A DNA stretch of 45,693 bases, from the NCBI GenBank assembly GCA_030527585.1, contig JAUNAL010000002.1, forward strand, positions 3,296 to 48,988, given 5' to 3'. The notes beneath the pieces were generated by a model. That model worked only from the letters and a program-made list of their open reading frames with translations, did no database searches and was not told the DNA's origin. Origin of the DNA: Candidatus Saccharimonadota bacterium (GTDB lineage Bacteria; Patescibacteriota; Saccharimonadia; Saccharimonadales; Saccharimonadaceae). This document shows positions 1-6,647 of this stretch, piece after piece. A program made the position numbers and the translations under genes. Within the stretch, counting starts at the first letter, position 1. Every line of letters starts with the position of its first letter.

Positions 1-383
1 ACCGTAAACAAAGTCTCCCCGACATAAGTATCACCAACCGCCTCCGGCAACCCCGTCACATTCACTAGATACGGCAGCGGCACCACCTCAAACCCCTCGA
101 CAAGCCCCGACAACATCGAATCCCCGCCAATCGCCTCATAATTTCCCGGATCAATCAGGAGCCTCACATCACGATAAACCGCATCCTCCCGCCCTAAATA
201 TTGGTCAATATTCTCCTCATTAATGTTCTTATCAATCCCAAGCTCACCCCGCTGCCCCTCAGAAATCTCCGGCAAAGGTAACGTAGCTACACTTTCGCTT
301 GGGATCATAAATCGCCCCGCCAAAAATGCTACCACCGCAATCGCTAAAACTCCTAGACCAATTTTCAATGCTTTTTTTGACAT
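1..383 (-). CDS. Membrane-anchored extracytoplasmic protein, 3' part outside window
   Basis: An open frame reads from ATG at 383 to the window edge with no stop, giving about 127 residues. The first 25 residues hold a Lys-rich start and one hydrophobic segment (IGLGVLAIAVVAFLAG), so it is an anchored or exported protein. The visible outer part contains a stretch around VYRDVRLLIDPGNYEAIGG followed by VEGFEVVPLPYL, which loosely resembles rhodanese-like domains; this is a weak family guess. A GGAG ribosome site lies just before the start, and a TATAAT box lies near 410. The function is unknown. Confidence 0.6.
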   Translation of the reverse strand, partial: MSKKALKIGLGVLAIAVVAFLAGRFMIPSESVATLPLPEISEGQRGELGIDKNINEENIDQYLGREDAVYRDVRLLIDPGNYEAIGGDSMLSGLVEGFEVVPLPYLVNVTGLPEAVGDTYVGETLFT

Positions 384-419
384 ATTTTTCTCCACTTATT
401 TCCCCTAATTATAACACAA

Positions 420-1121
420 TTAAATGCCAATTGCTTTTTTTTCTGGACAATTTGAAAGAACTTTTGAAATCGCCTCTTTCTCCGCCTCTGTCACCCATAG
501 CCCATATTTATATTTTACCGAAACCTGCCTCGCCACATACTGACACCTAAATTTCTTATTCGCCGGCAACCAAGTTGCCGCATCCCCATCCGACTTCTGT
601 GCATTCGCCGGACCGTCTACTGCCAACAAATTCAACGGATCCGTCGCAATCGAATATCGCTCCTCTTTCGTCAGATTCTGCGCCCCCTTTTGCCACGCAT
701 CCGATAGCGCCACCACATGATCAATTTGCAGTTTCGAAACCTCCTCCCGCGACGAAAAAGTCATAAATTCCCCCGTATAAGGCTCCAAAAACTCCCCCGC
801 GACAACATTGCATTCCTCCAAAACCGCCGATTCCCCAAACTCCCTTTTCAAAATCCGTTGTCGTAGCGAACAACCGTCCACCGTCGGCCAACCATTATAA
901 AACTCTTCTCTCGAATACCCCGTCTTCGGCGCTCGCCCTTTAACTTCCAATTTTTCCAAAACCTCCGTCGCCAATGTTTCTCCTGCTAAAATTTCCTCCG
1001 CCCCAGTGTTCTCGATTTTAACAAAAATCTCCTCATAGCTTTCCGAATTCGCAACGATCCAAAAAATCACCAAAATTAAACAAGAAATTACCGCAACAAT
1101 CCTCCGTTTTTTCAATTTCAT
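420..1121 (-). CDS. Secreted/anchored HNH nuclease (DUF1524-like)
   Basis: A 233-residue protein with a basic start and one transmembrane or signal segment (about residues 8-25), followed by an extracytoplasmic nuclease domain. The domain shows YSREEF..GW....GCSLRQRIL, EPYTGE, the catalytic IDHVVAL (Asp134, His135), then DPLNLLAVDG.AN..K.D.....WLP and a final RCQYV. This series is typical of secreted HNH nucleases of the DUF1524/GmrSD C-terminal type. It probably degrades nucleic acid outside the membrane, which would suit an organism that must scavenge nucleotides, but that role is inferred. The -10 box TATCAT ends 6 bases before the ATG, so the message should be leaderless. It is divergent from ychF across structured element copy 1. 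Confidence 0.85.
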   Translation of the reverse strand: MKLKKRRIVAVISCLILVIFWIVANSESYEEIFVKIENTGAEEILAGETLATEVLEKLEVKGRAPKTGYSREEFYNGWPTVDGCSLRQRILKREFGESAVLEECNVVAGEFLEPYTGEFMTFSSREEVSKLQIDHVVALSDAWQKGAQNLTKEERYSIATDPLNLLAVDGPANAQKSDGDAATWLPANKKFRCQYVARQVSVKYKYGLWVTEAEKEAISKVLSNCPEKKAIGI

Positions 1122-1130
1122 AAGGTGATG

Positions 1131-1248
1131 ATATCATATTTATTTCCTAAGCGAAACATAAAGAAAACGCCAAACTGGCGTTTTCAGAGCGAGTTCCCAT
1201 AAAGACGGGGGGCGACGAGCGGGTTTCGCGTGAAAATAAATATGATAT
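1131..1248. repeat. Structured intergenic element, copy 1
   Basis: This is a nested-hairpin element between the nuclease gene and ychF. The outer arms 1131-1145 and 1234-1248 pair over 15 bases without mismatch. An inner 7-base stem pairs GCGAAAC (1151-1157) with GTTTCGC (1223-1229). A 10-base hairpin follows (1163-1172 with 1176-1185, loop AAC), then a weaker C-rich/G-rich hairpin around 1195-1210. Copies 2 (31475) and 3 (36709) share the core and fold but carry different outer-arm sequences that still pair. The right arm overlaps the ychF -10 box. RNA or DNA function is unknown. Confidence 0.75.
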
Positions 1249-1257
1249 AATACTGAT
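1246..1257 (+). promoter_or_regulatory. ychF leaderless promoter (-10 box)
   Basis: TATAAT at 1246-1251 is followed by exactly 6 bases and then the ychF ATG at 1258. Transcription should therefore start at or next to the A of the start codon. There is no Shine-Dalgarno site. The box overlaps the right arm of the structured element. Confidence 0.75.
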
Positions 1258-2286
1258 ATGAATTTGAAAATTGGAATTGTTGGCCTCCCGAATGTCGGAA
1301 AATCCACTCTTTTTAACGCCCTAACTAATGCCAGTGCTCTTGCCGCAAATTATCCTTTTGCAACCATCGAGCCGAACGTCGGCATCGTCCCAGTTCCCGA
1401 CGAACGCCTCGACGTTCTCGCCAAAATGTATGAAACGGAAAAGATTGTTCCCGCAACTGTCGAGTTTGTCGACATCGCCGGTCTCGTCCAAGGCGCCTCG
1501 AAAGGCGAAGGTCTCGGCAATAAATTCCTCGCCCATATCCGCGAATGCCAGGTCATTTGTCACGTCGTTCGTGCTTTTCAAGATAAGAATATTGTTTCTT
1601 ATGAGGAAACAAAATCCCAAGCCGCCGAAGGCGACCATAACTCCATTATAGCACAAAACCCCGAAAAAGTCAACCCTAGCCACGATATCGATATTATTAA
1701 CACCGAACTCGAGCTCGCAGACCTTGAAACTAAGGAAAAAATCGCCGCTAAACGAAAAAAAGACGCCGCAGACGAGAACATCCCTTATCTGACCGATAAG
1801 CCTGTTATCTATATGTTTAACGTCGACGAAGAAGGTCTAACCGACCAAAAGCTTCAAACCGAGCTCAAAAATCTCGTCGCTCCCACCCAAGCCATCTTCG
1901 TTAACGCCAAGCTCGAAGAGGAAATGTCTGACATGAATCCTGAAGAGAAAAAGGAATTCTTAAGTAGTTATGGCGTCGAAAATGATGCTCTCGCTGAGCT
2001 AATTAAAGCCGCCTATAAAACTCTCGGTCTCCAATATTTCCTCACCGCCGGCAAGAAAGAAGTCCGCGCCTGGACCATTAAGCAGGGTGCAACCGCCCCT
2101 GAAGCCGCTGGAACTATTCATACCGATTTCGAACGTGGTTTTATCGCCGCTAGTATTTGTAACTATGACGACCTCGTCCGCCTCGGCTCCGAAAAAGCCG
2201 TCAAAGAAGCTGGGCTCTTAAGAACTGAAGGAAAAACCTACGTTATGCGCGACGGCGATGTTGTCGAATTTAGATTCAACGTCTAA
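1258..2286 (+). CDS. ychF: Redox-regulated ATPase YchF (Obg-like ATPase)
   Basis: A 342-residue P-loop protein of the TRAFAC/Obg family. Visible are the Walker A loop GLPNVGKST (residues 9-17), the switch II motif DIAGLVQGAS, the family signature YPFATIEPNVG, and NVDEE in place of the usual NKxD, the change that gives YchF proteins ATP instead of GTP preference. The C-terminal third is the TGS domain (GKKEVRAWTI, then GTIHTDFERGFIAA). Length is close to the usual 360 residues. It is thought to act in ribosome-associated stress control. The start is fixed by the adjacent -10 box. The stop overlaps the convergent rnhB stop by 4 bases. Confidence 0.96.
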   Translation: MNLKIGIVGLPNVGKSTLFNALTNASALAANYPFATIEPNVGIVPVPDERLDVLAKMYETEKIVPATVEFVDIAGLVQGASKGEGLGNKFLAHIRECQVICHVVRAFQDKNIVSYEETKSQAAEGDHNSIIAQNPEKVNPSHDIDIINTELELADLETKEKIAAKRKKDAADENIPYLTDKPVIYMFNVDEEGLTDQKLQTELKNLVAPTQAIFVNAKLEEEMSDMNPEEKKEFLSSYGVENDALAELIKAAYKTLGLQYFLTAGKKEVRAWTIKQGATAPEAAGTIHTDFERGFIAASICNYDDLVRLGSEKAVKEAGLLRTEGKTYVMRDGDVVEFRFNV

Positions 2287-3245
2287 ATCGTAAACCAATC
2301 TTCAACTTCGAAATTCTCTCCAGCCACACTCGCCACCGCAAGTAACGGATCAAACTGAGCAAACTCCTTACGATACTTCAAAAAACTTTCCGCCGCAAAC
2401 CGCATTTTTTGTCTCTTTTTCGCATCAATCGCCATCAACCCTCCCCCAAAATCCCGATTCTTCCGATATTTAACCTCCGTAAAATAAATCTTCCCCTCCG
2501 AAACCGAAACAATATCAATCTCATAAAGCTTCGTCTTAAAATTTCGCTCTAGAATCTCATGCCCAAGTCCCACAAGATATTGACAAGTAGCCTCCTCCCC
2601 ACGCACCCCTAAACTCGTCGTATCCTTTCGCACAATTTTCTCCCGCGAAAAACCCGAGAGACTCTTACACGGCTCATAAGATTTTCGATGCTCTGGGCAA
2701 ATCCCCAGCTTAGAAATCGCTTCCATATGAACTTTTGTCCCATACCCCACATTTTTCGCAAAACCATATCCCGGGAACTTTGAATCAAGCTCGACCATAT
2801 ACCGGTCTCTCGCCACCTTCGCAATAATCGACGCCGCTGAAACCTCCCGAATTAAATCATCCGCCTTCACGACCGTCGTCACATATTTTCCCAACGCTGT
2901 CCCCGCCAAAAAATTCACTTTCCCATCAATCACTATCTGTGAAAAAGCCGCGTGAAGTCCCTGAACCGACTTCACGGCCCGTCTCGTTGCAAGTCTTAAA
3001 GCCTCTGAAACGCCCACCTTATCCAGCTCTTCTGCCGACACAAACCCCAATCCCGTCGCCGCTTCCGCCAAAATTATCTCGGACAAAGCCTCTCGTTTTC
3101 TCGCCGACAGTTTCTTCGAATCTTTCAGCTCAAAAAACCACTCCGGCTCCTCACCCTTAACAAACTTAGGCAAAACCACCGCCCCAACAACAAGCGGACC
3201 CGCTAGGGGTCCGCGTCCAACTTCGTCTATTCCGAGAATCGCCAT
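2283..3245 (-). CDS. rnhB: RNase HII fused to a YraN-like endonuclease domain
   Basis: A 320-residue two-domain protein. Residues 1 to about 200 are RNase HII, with the catalytic DEVGRGPLAGPLV start, DSKKLS, and SIIAKVARDRYM; it cleaves the RNA strand of RNA-DNA hybrids. Residues about 208-315 match the UPF0102/YraN nuclease-like fold: LGVRGEEATCQYL, then YEIDIVSV and FTEVKYRK, the conserved E-I-D...E-V-K core of that restriction-endonuclease-like family. In most bacteria yraN is a separate gene often close to rnhB, so this is a fusion of neighbours. It follows rplS by 3 bases and is probably co-transcribed with it. Confidence 0.93.
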   Translation of the reverse strand: MAILGIDEVGRGPLAGPLVVGAVVLPKFVKGEEPEWFFELKDSKKLSARKREALSEIILAEAATGLGFVSAEELDKVGVSEALRLATRRAVKSVQGLHAAFSQIVIDGKVNFLAGTALGKYVTTVVKADDLIREVSAASIIAKVARDRYMVELDSKFPGYGFAKNVGYGTKVHMEAISKLGICPEHRKSYEPCKSLSGFSREKIVRKDTTSLGVRGEEATCQYLVGLGHEILERNFKTKLYEIDIVSVSEGKIYFTEVKYRKNRDFGGGLMAIDAKKRQKMRFAAESFLKYRKEFAQFDPLLAVASVAGENFEVEDWFTI

Positions 3246-3248
3246 TTC

Positions 3249-3686
3249 CTACGCTTCGGTAGTCTCAGCTTCTTCTTTAACTTCAGGAGTCTCGACAACT
3301 TCAACCGTCTTAATCGTGTTAACTGCCACGCGGTCAAAATCTTTTGCCTTAAGGCGTGCCGACTTACCAGAACGCTCACGAAGGTAACGAAGGTTATTGC
3401 GGCGAACTTTAGCTCGCTTCGTAATCTCGATTTTCTCAACCAAAGGCGAGTGAAGAAGATAAGACTTCTCAACCCCAACCCCCGACGTTACTTTTCGGAC
3501 TACGATTCGTGCCGTATGCGATTCCTTGCGATCAACTCGAATTACAACACCTTCAAAAGTCTGCAAACGGAATTTTTCGCCTTCTTTAATTTTCTGAGTT
3601 ACCTTTACGGTATCACCAGAGCGCACATCAACAATCGCTTGTTTTTTCTGTGCATCACCAATTTGTTTTAGGATAGAAAAACTCAT
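3249..3686 (-). CDS. rplS: 50S ribosomal protein L19
   Basis: A 145-residue L19. The core (residues 1 to about 115) shows RSGDTVKV, GEKFRLQTFEGVVI, FTAR-like HTARIVVRKV, the GVGVEK segment and LHSPLVEKIEI...VRRNNLRYLRER, all typical of the family; it lies at the 30S/50S interface. The last 30 residues form an extra acidic tail rich in Glu, Val and Thr, not part of the standard 115-residue protein. An AAAGG ribosome site precedes the ATG, and a TAAAAT box lies about 33 bases upstream, so unlike its neighbours this message has a leader. rnhB follows after 3 bases. Confidence 0.96.
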   Translation of the reverse strand: MSFSILKQIGDAQKKQAIVDVRSGDTVKVTQKIKEGEKFRLQTFEGVVIRVDRKESHTARIVVRKVTSGVGVEKSYLLHSPLVEKIEITKRAKVRRNNLRYLRERSGKSARLKAKDFDRVAVNTIKTVEVVETPEVKEEAETTEA

Positions 3687-3735
3687 ATTTTACCTTTATA
3701 ATTACACAATTACCCATTATTTTAACACACTTGTT

Positions 3736-4311
3736 TTAATTTTTCAAGGCTAATTTCACTCTTTCTTCGACCGGAAGACTCGGGTCAACTTTCTCCAGCG
3801 CCGCCGTCGCCTCTTTAAGCGGAAAACCAAGCGCAATCAGCGCATCTAACGCCTCGTCCGCACGTTTCTCAGCCGTCAAAAACTTCGCCTCTGTCGCCCC
3901 ATAATGCGACGGAATCCCGACCTTATCCCGTAGATCAACAATCACCCGCTCCGCCGACTTCTTCCCAACCCCACTCGCCTTCGCAATGAACGCCGCATCC
4001 GCATTTGCAATCGCATTTCGAACCTCTTCCGCCTCAGCAAGCGACAAAATAGAAATCGCCGCCTTCGGTCCAATCCCCTGCACCGAAATCAAAAGCTCAA
4101 AAATCTTCTTCGCCGCCAAACTCGAAAAACCATACAACTCCTCCGAATTTTCCCTTACCGCATGATAAGTAAAAAACTTCTGTTCCGAGTCGAGTTCCGC
4201 CGCCTCAAAATCCGGCGTCGGCACCAACATCTCATAGCCAACTCCATTCACGTCCAAAATCAATGAATTACCAAATTTTTCTGTCAGTTTACCTCTAAGA
4301 TGTGCTATCAT
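3736..4311 (-). CDS. ruvA: Holliday junction branch migration protein RuvA
   Basis: A 191-residue RuvA: the N-terminal OB fold starts MIAHLRGKL, two helix-hairpin-helix motifs cover LLISVQGIGPKAAISIL and IAKASGVGKKSAERVIVDL, and the C-terminal RuvB-binding helices follow (DALIALGF...ATAALEKV). It holds Holliday junctions for RuvB. The frame is open 6 codons further up, but that extension would translate the promoter: TATAAT at 4318-4323 ends 6 bases before ATG 4311, so 4311 is taken as the leaderless start. ruvC is encoded 2.6 kb away on the same strand; ruvB is not in this window. Confidence 0.95.
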   Translation of the reverse strand: MIAHLRGKLTEKFGNSLILDVNGVGYEMLVPTPDFEAAELDSEQKFFTYHAVRENSEELYGFSSLAAKKIFELLISVQGIGPKAAISILSLAEAEEVRNAIANADAAFIAKASGVGKKSAERVIVDLRDKVGIPSHYGATEAKFLTAEKRADEALDALIALGFPLKEATAALEKVDPSLPVEERVKLALKN

Positions 4312-4317
4312 ACCCCA

Positions 4318-4323
4318 ATTATA
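4318..4323 (-). promoter_or_regulatory. ruvA leaderless -10 box
   Basis: TATAAT on the minus strand is followed by 6 bases (TGGGGT) and then the ruvA ATG. It decides the ruvA start, because the longer open frame would read through the promoter. Confidence 0.7.
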
Positions 4324-4327
4324 CACC

Positions 4328-4353
4328 AAAAAGTGCCCCGAAGGACACTTTTT
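4328..4353. terminator. Terminator after the 4366-5478 gene
   Basis: AAAAAGTG (4328-4335) pairs with CACTTTTT (4346-4353), with a further inner CC/GG pairing. A and T runs on both sides make it usable in either direction; on the minus strand it ends the membrane operon just before the ruvA promoter. Confidence 0.75.
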
Positions 4354-4365
4354 AATCTAGGAACG

Positions 4366-5478
4366 CTAATTACAGACCACTTCGCCAAGGAACTCAGTGC
4401 AATTTCCGCTCCCCTGGTCATAGTTAAGTTCATAGGTCTCCGAAATTAAATCGTAAAGTGCCCTCCACTCAGTCCACATCGTCGAACCGCCCGTAAATTC
4501 TAACGGCGCAACCGTCGTAATATCTGGCGCATTTTCGTCCACCCAAGCCTGAAGCTCAGACCTCTTATTATAATATTCATTCCTCAGCGTCGAACGATTT
4601 GAGTCGCCATAAGGCAAGCTATCAAAAGCCGTATAGGCGTGCGAAAGCTCGAGAGACCGCTCCAAATATCCTTCCCCATAGACCTTTAAGGTTTCATTTC
4701 CCGAGTTTATCAACGACTCTGTCGCAGCCTTAAATTCGGAGTCCGGATCACCATAGTCAAGATCGTCAACCAAAACTATAAACTTGTGCCATGCCTGGTA
4801 AAGGTCAAGTTTTTGCCCCAGCGATTCCGTATTCGGCAATGTCGCATCAAATGCCTCAAGAAAACGCCCATATTGTGCCTTAATCTTCTCATCACGCTGC
4901 ACCGCCGCCGTCGAACCAAGATCGTCAACCAATTCCTTGACCCCATTCGTCGTCTTCTTGCAGCCTTCAATGTACTCGTTATACTCTTCTATATCTCTAT
5001 AGCTCGACTTCACATAGCTTAAAACATTGCTACAATCGCTATTGAGATAGACTGCATTAATCCGGCTATTCATATCCTTCGCTTTTAGATAAGCCTCACT
5101 ATAATCAACCTTAAGAAGCATCATTACTACAACAACCGCTACCGCAGCCAAAATCGCCACACCAAGCCCAACCGAAACCCCAATAATGATCTTCTTTTTC
5201 TTCTTTGGGTCCATTGGTTGTTTTGGCGGACGCATCGGCTGCATCGGCATCTGTGGACCATACCCCGGCTGCATCATCGGTTGCCCGTAACCTGGCATCG
5301 GGCCTTGTGGCGGCATATTTGGCCCCATCTGTGGACCGAATTGCCCCTGTGGGCCCATTTGAGGCCCCTGCGGCGCATTCATCATCGGATCTTGGTTATT
5401 CGGCTGTCCGAAATTTCCCTGGCCTCCTGGGACGTTCTGTGGCCCCATCGGCTCATTCCCACCGTTATTTCCGTCCAT
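4366..5478 (-). CDS. Membrane protein with Pro/Gly/Met/Gln-rich N-terminal tail
   Basis: A 370-residue protein in three parts. Residues 1 to about 90 are low-complexity, rich in Gly, Pro, Gln and Met, with repeated GPQ/GPQM and PMQP units, and are probably disordered. A Lys-rich stop (DPKKKKK) and one transmembrane helix follow at about 97-121 (IIIGVSVGLGVAILAAVAVVVVMM). The remaining 250 residues look like a helical extracytoplasmic domain with paired cysteines (DCSNV, EGCKK, NCTEF, VVCN). Topology suggests an inside tail and an outside domain. It starts one base after the TM2 gene stop and must be translationally coupled to it. No family was recognised. Confidence 0.8.
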   Translation of the reverse strand: MDGNNGGNEPMGPQNVPGGQGNFGQPNNQDPMMNAPQGPQMGPQGQFGPQMGPNMPPQGPMPGYGQPMMQPGYGPQMPMQPMRPPKQPMDPKKKKKIIIGVSVGLGVAILAAVAVVVVMMLLKVDYSEAYLKAKDMNSRINAVYLNSDCSNVLSYVKSSYRDIEEYNEYIEGCKKTTNGVKELVDDLGSTAAVQRDEKIKAQYGRFLEAFDATLPNTESLGQKLDLYQAWHKFIVLVDDLDYGDPDSEFKAATESLINSGNETLKVYGEGYLERSLELSHAYTAFDSLPYGDSNRSTLRNEYYNKRSELQAWVDENAPDITTVAPLEFTGGSTMWTEWRALYDLISETYELNYDQGSGNCTEFLGEVVCN

Positions 5479-5479
5479 T

Positions 5480-6082
5480 TTACATCCCCTGACCGTTCAT
5501 CGGATTATTTTGGCCCATTTCCGGACCCATTTGCCCCTGTGGCGCATTCTGAGGCCCCTGGAAACCATTCTGCCCCATATTCGGGTCATACCCACCTTGT
5601 GACCCCATTGGCTGTCCCATCGGCTGCTGATAGCCTTGGTTGTAGCCATTATTCATTGGTTGTTGGTACCCCTGATTCCACCCCTGTTGCTGCATTGGCT
5701 GGCCATACCCCTGATTATAGCCCATCTGAGGAGCTGCTACTGCATACCCCTTAGCCGCCAAACCAGCATCGCCCCCAGTTAAAATCTGCACCCCTTCAAT
5801 AAAGCCCCAAAGTTCGCTACCAGCGACAAGCGCATACCCTACATAAACTAAAATCATCGGCCACATAAAGCCTCCACCCAAAAAAGCTAACGCGCCAGAC
5901 AACCCTCTAAACAAAGTATTAACCAAAATATTCCCGACAATAATCAACAAAATTGCTGCACCAAACAACGAAACATGAATCGCGCCCTTCTTCTTGTCTC
6001 CAAGATACCAGTTATGAGCGCCAACCACTCCTAGAAAAATCCCTAGCAGCCCCGCCGTCGTTGCTGATTTTGTGTTTTGCAT
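5480..6082 (-). CDS. TM2-domain membrane protein with Gln/Gly/Met-rich tail
   Basis: A 200-residue protein. The N-terminal part carries a TM2 domain: TAGLLGIFLGVVGAHNWYLG followed by a second hydrophobic segment, then more membrane segments up to about residue 100. The C-terminal 85 residues are low-complexity with tandem units such as NQGYQQPM. The start is set at 6082 because the AAGGAGG ribosome site lies inside the apparent upstream extension and ends 5 bases before this ATG. The gene shares its compositional tail with the next gene, so the two may form one complex. Its promoter contains an 11-base G tract. Confidence 0.85.
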   Translation of the reverse strand: MQNTKSATTAGLLGIFLGVVGAHNWYLGDKKKGAIHVSLFGAAILLIIVGNILVNTLFRGLSGALAFLGGGFMWPMILVYVGYALVAGSELWGFIEGVQILTGGDAGLAAKGYAVAAPQMGYNQGYGQPMQQQGWNQGYQQPMNNGYNQGYQQPMGQPMGSQGGYDPNMGQNGFQGPQNAPQGQMGPEMGQNNPMNGQGM

Positions 6083-6126
6083 GATGACCTCCTTCAAGGT
6101 GAAAAATTAAAAAATTACTTGCTTTT

Positions 6127-6156
6127 ATTATACCCCCCCCCCATGAAAAAATCAAT
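6127..6156 (-). promoter_or_regulatory. Promoter of the TM2 operon with an 11-base G tract in the spacer
   Basis: On the minus strand TATAAT (6127-6132) is directly preceded by eleven G (6133-6143). A TTGATT at 6151-6156 can serve as -35 box with an 18-base spacer. Loss of one G would give the optimal 17. Such a homopolymer is prone to slippage, so on/off or graded phase variation of the operon is plausible. Confidence 0.6.
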
Positions 6157-6188
6157 AGCATTTTGAGCCCCACCAAAAACCAGGCATT

Positions 6189-6220
6189 AAAAAGGCCCCC
6201 TCTTGGCTGGAAAGGGGGCC
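6189..6220 (-). terminator. Strong terminator of the 6.2-6.6 kb transcript
   Basis: GGCCCCCT (6194-6201) pairs with AGGGGGCC (6213-6220) with an 11-base loop. On the minus strand it is followed by a T run (6193-6189). It lies about 390 bases from the promoter at 6606-6634. Confidence 0.85.
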
Positions 6221-6358
6221 TAGGAGGTGGCGCGCTAAACCCATGAACAAAATTTGCGCGCTATAAGCTAACATGAATCCAAAAATCGAATTCATGGTGG
6301 CTATCTACTGGAATAAATTTAACGCTTATGAGTCTCCTCGGGGGAAGAAACCCACATT

Positions 6359-6475
6359 CTACCGTTTTCGGTAGACTACGTTCAGTAGGATTACGAATGC
6401 GACAATCGCAAGCGCCAGAGCCGTGGAAGCGACCTTTAATTGATTCTTTGCGTTTGCCGACAAATAAAGATTCAT
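6359..6475 (-). CDS. Small 38-residue membrane peptide
   Basis: A short frame from ATG 6475 to TAG 6359 encodes a peptide with a polar start (MNLYLSANAKNQLK), one hydrophobic helix (residues about 18-35, ALALAIVAFVILLNVVY) and a positive end (RKR). A GGGAGGAG ribosome site lies about 12 bases upstream. The frame sits inside a promoter-to-terminator unit (6606-6634 to 6189). A 6-base hairpin (CTACCG/CGGTAG) covers its stop codon. It could be a small stress or toxin-like peptide, but that is only inferred from size and topology. A competing 75-residue frame over the same bases looks less protein-like. Confidence 0.5.
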   Translation of the reverse strand: MNLYLSANAKNQLKVASTALALAIVAFVILLNVVYRKR

Positions 6476-6599
6476 AAATTATCTTCACTCCTCCCTTCTT
6501 AAGGTACTCCGCTTATTTGAAAGAAAACGTTATATTATAAAGGGGTCTCTCCTTTCTTCATATTTTTCATTAAACGTCAAACTCTTTCAATAAGCGCGT
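6476..6599 (-). promoter_or_regulatory. Structured 5' leader of the small-peptide transcript
   Basis: The predicted leader of about 124 bases starts with a long stem: bases 6583-6596 pair with 6510-6524 (8 plus 6 pairs around a single bulge). The stem encloses nearly the whole leader and leaves the ribosome site at 6488-6499 outside. An 11-codon frame (MKNMKKGETPL) lies in the loop behind an untypical site. The fold suggests control or stability, unproven. Confidence 0.5.
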
Positions 6600-6605
6600 A
6601 TAGGT

Positions 6606-6634
6606 ATATTACACTAAAATCTCATGAATGTCAA
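6606..6634 (-). promoter_or_regulatory. Consensus promoter of the small-peptide transcript
   Basis: On the minus strand TTGACA (6629-6634), a 17-base spacer, and TAATAT (6606-6611). Transcription should start near 6599. Confidence 0.85.
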
Positions 6635-6647
6635 TAATCTCCACAAA

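Noticed and set aside
1131-1248. Known self-cleaving ribozyme or riboswitch as explanation of the three-copy element
   Set aside because: The cores of hammerhead, HDV, twister and pistol ribozymes and of common riboswitches that I could recall do not fit, and the element lies outside the downstream mRNAs.
6261-6488. A 75-residue frame on the minus strand
   Set aside because: Its GTG start coincides with the ribosome site, the residues look random, and the 38-residue membrane peptide in another frame is better supported.
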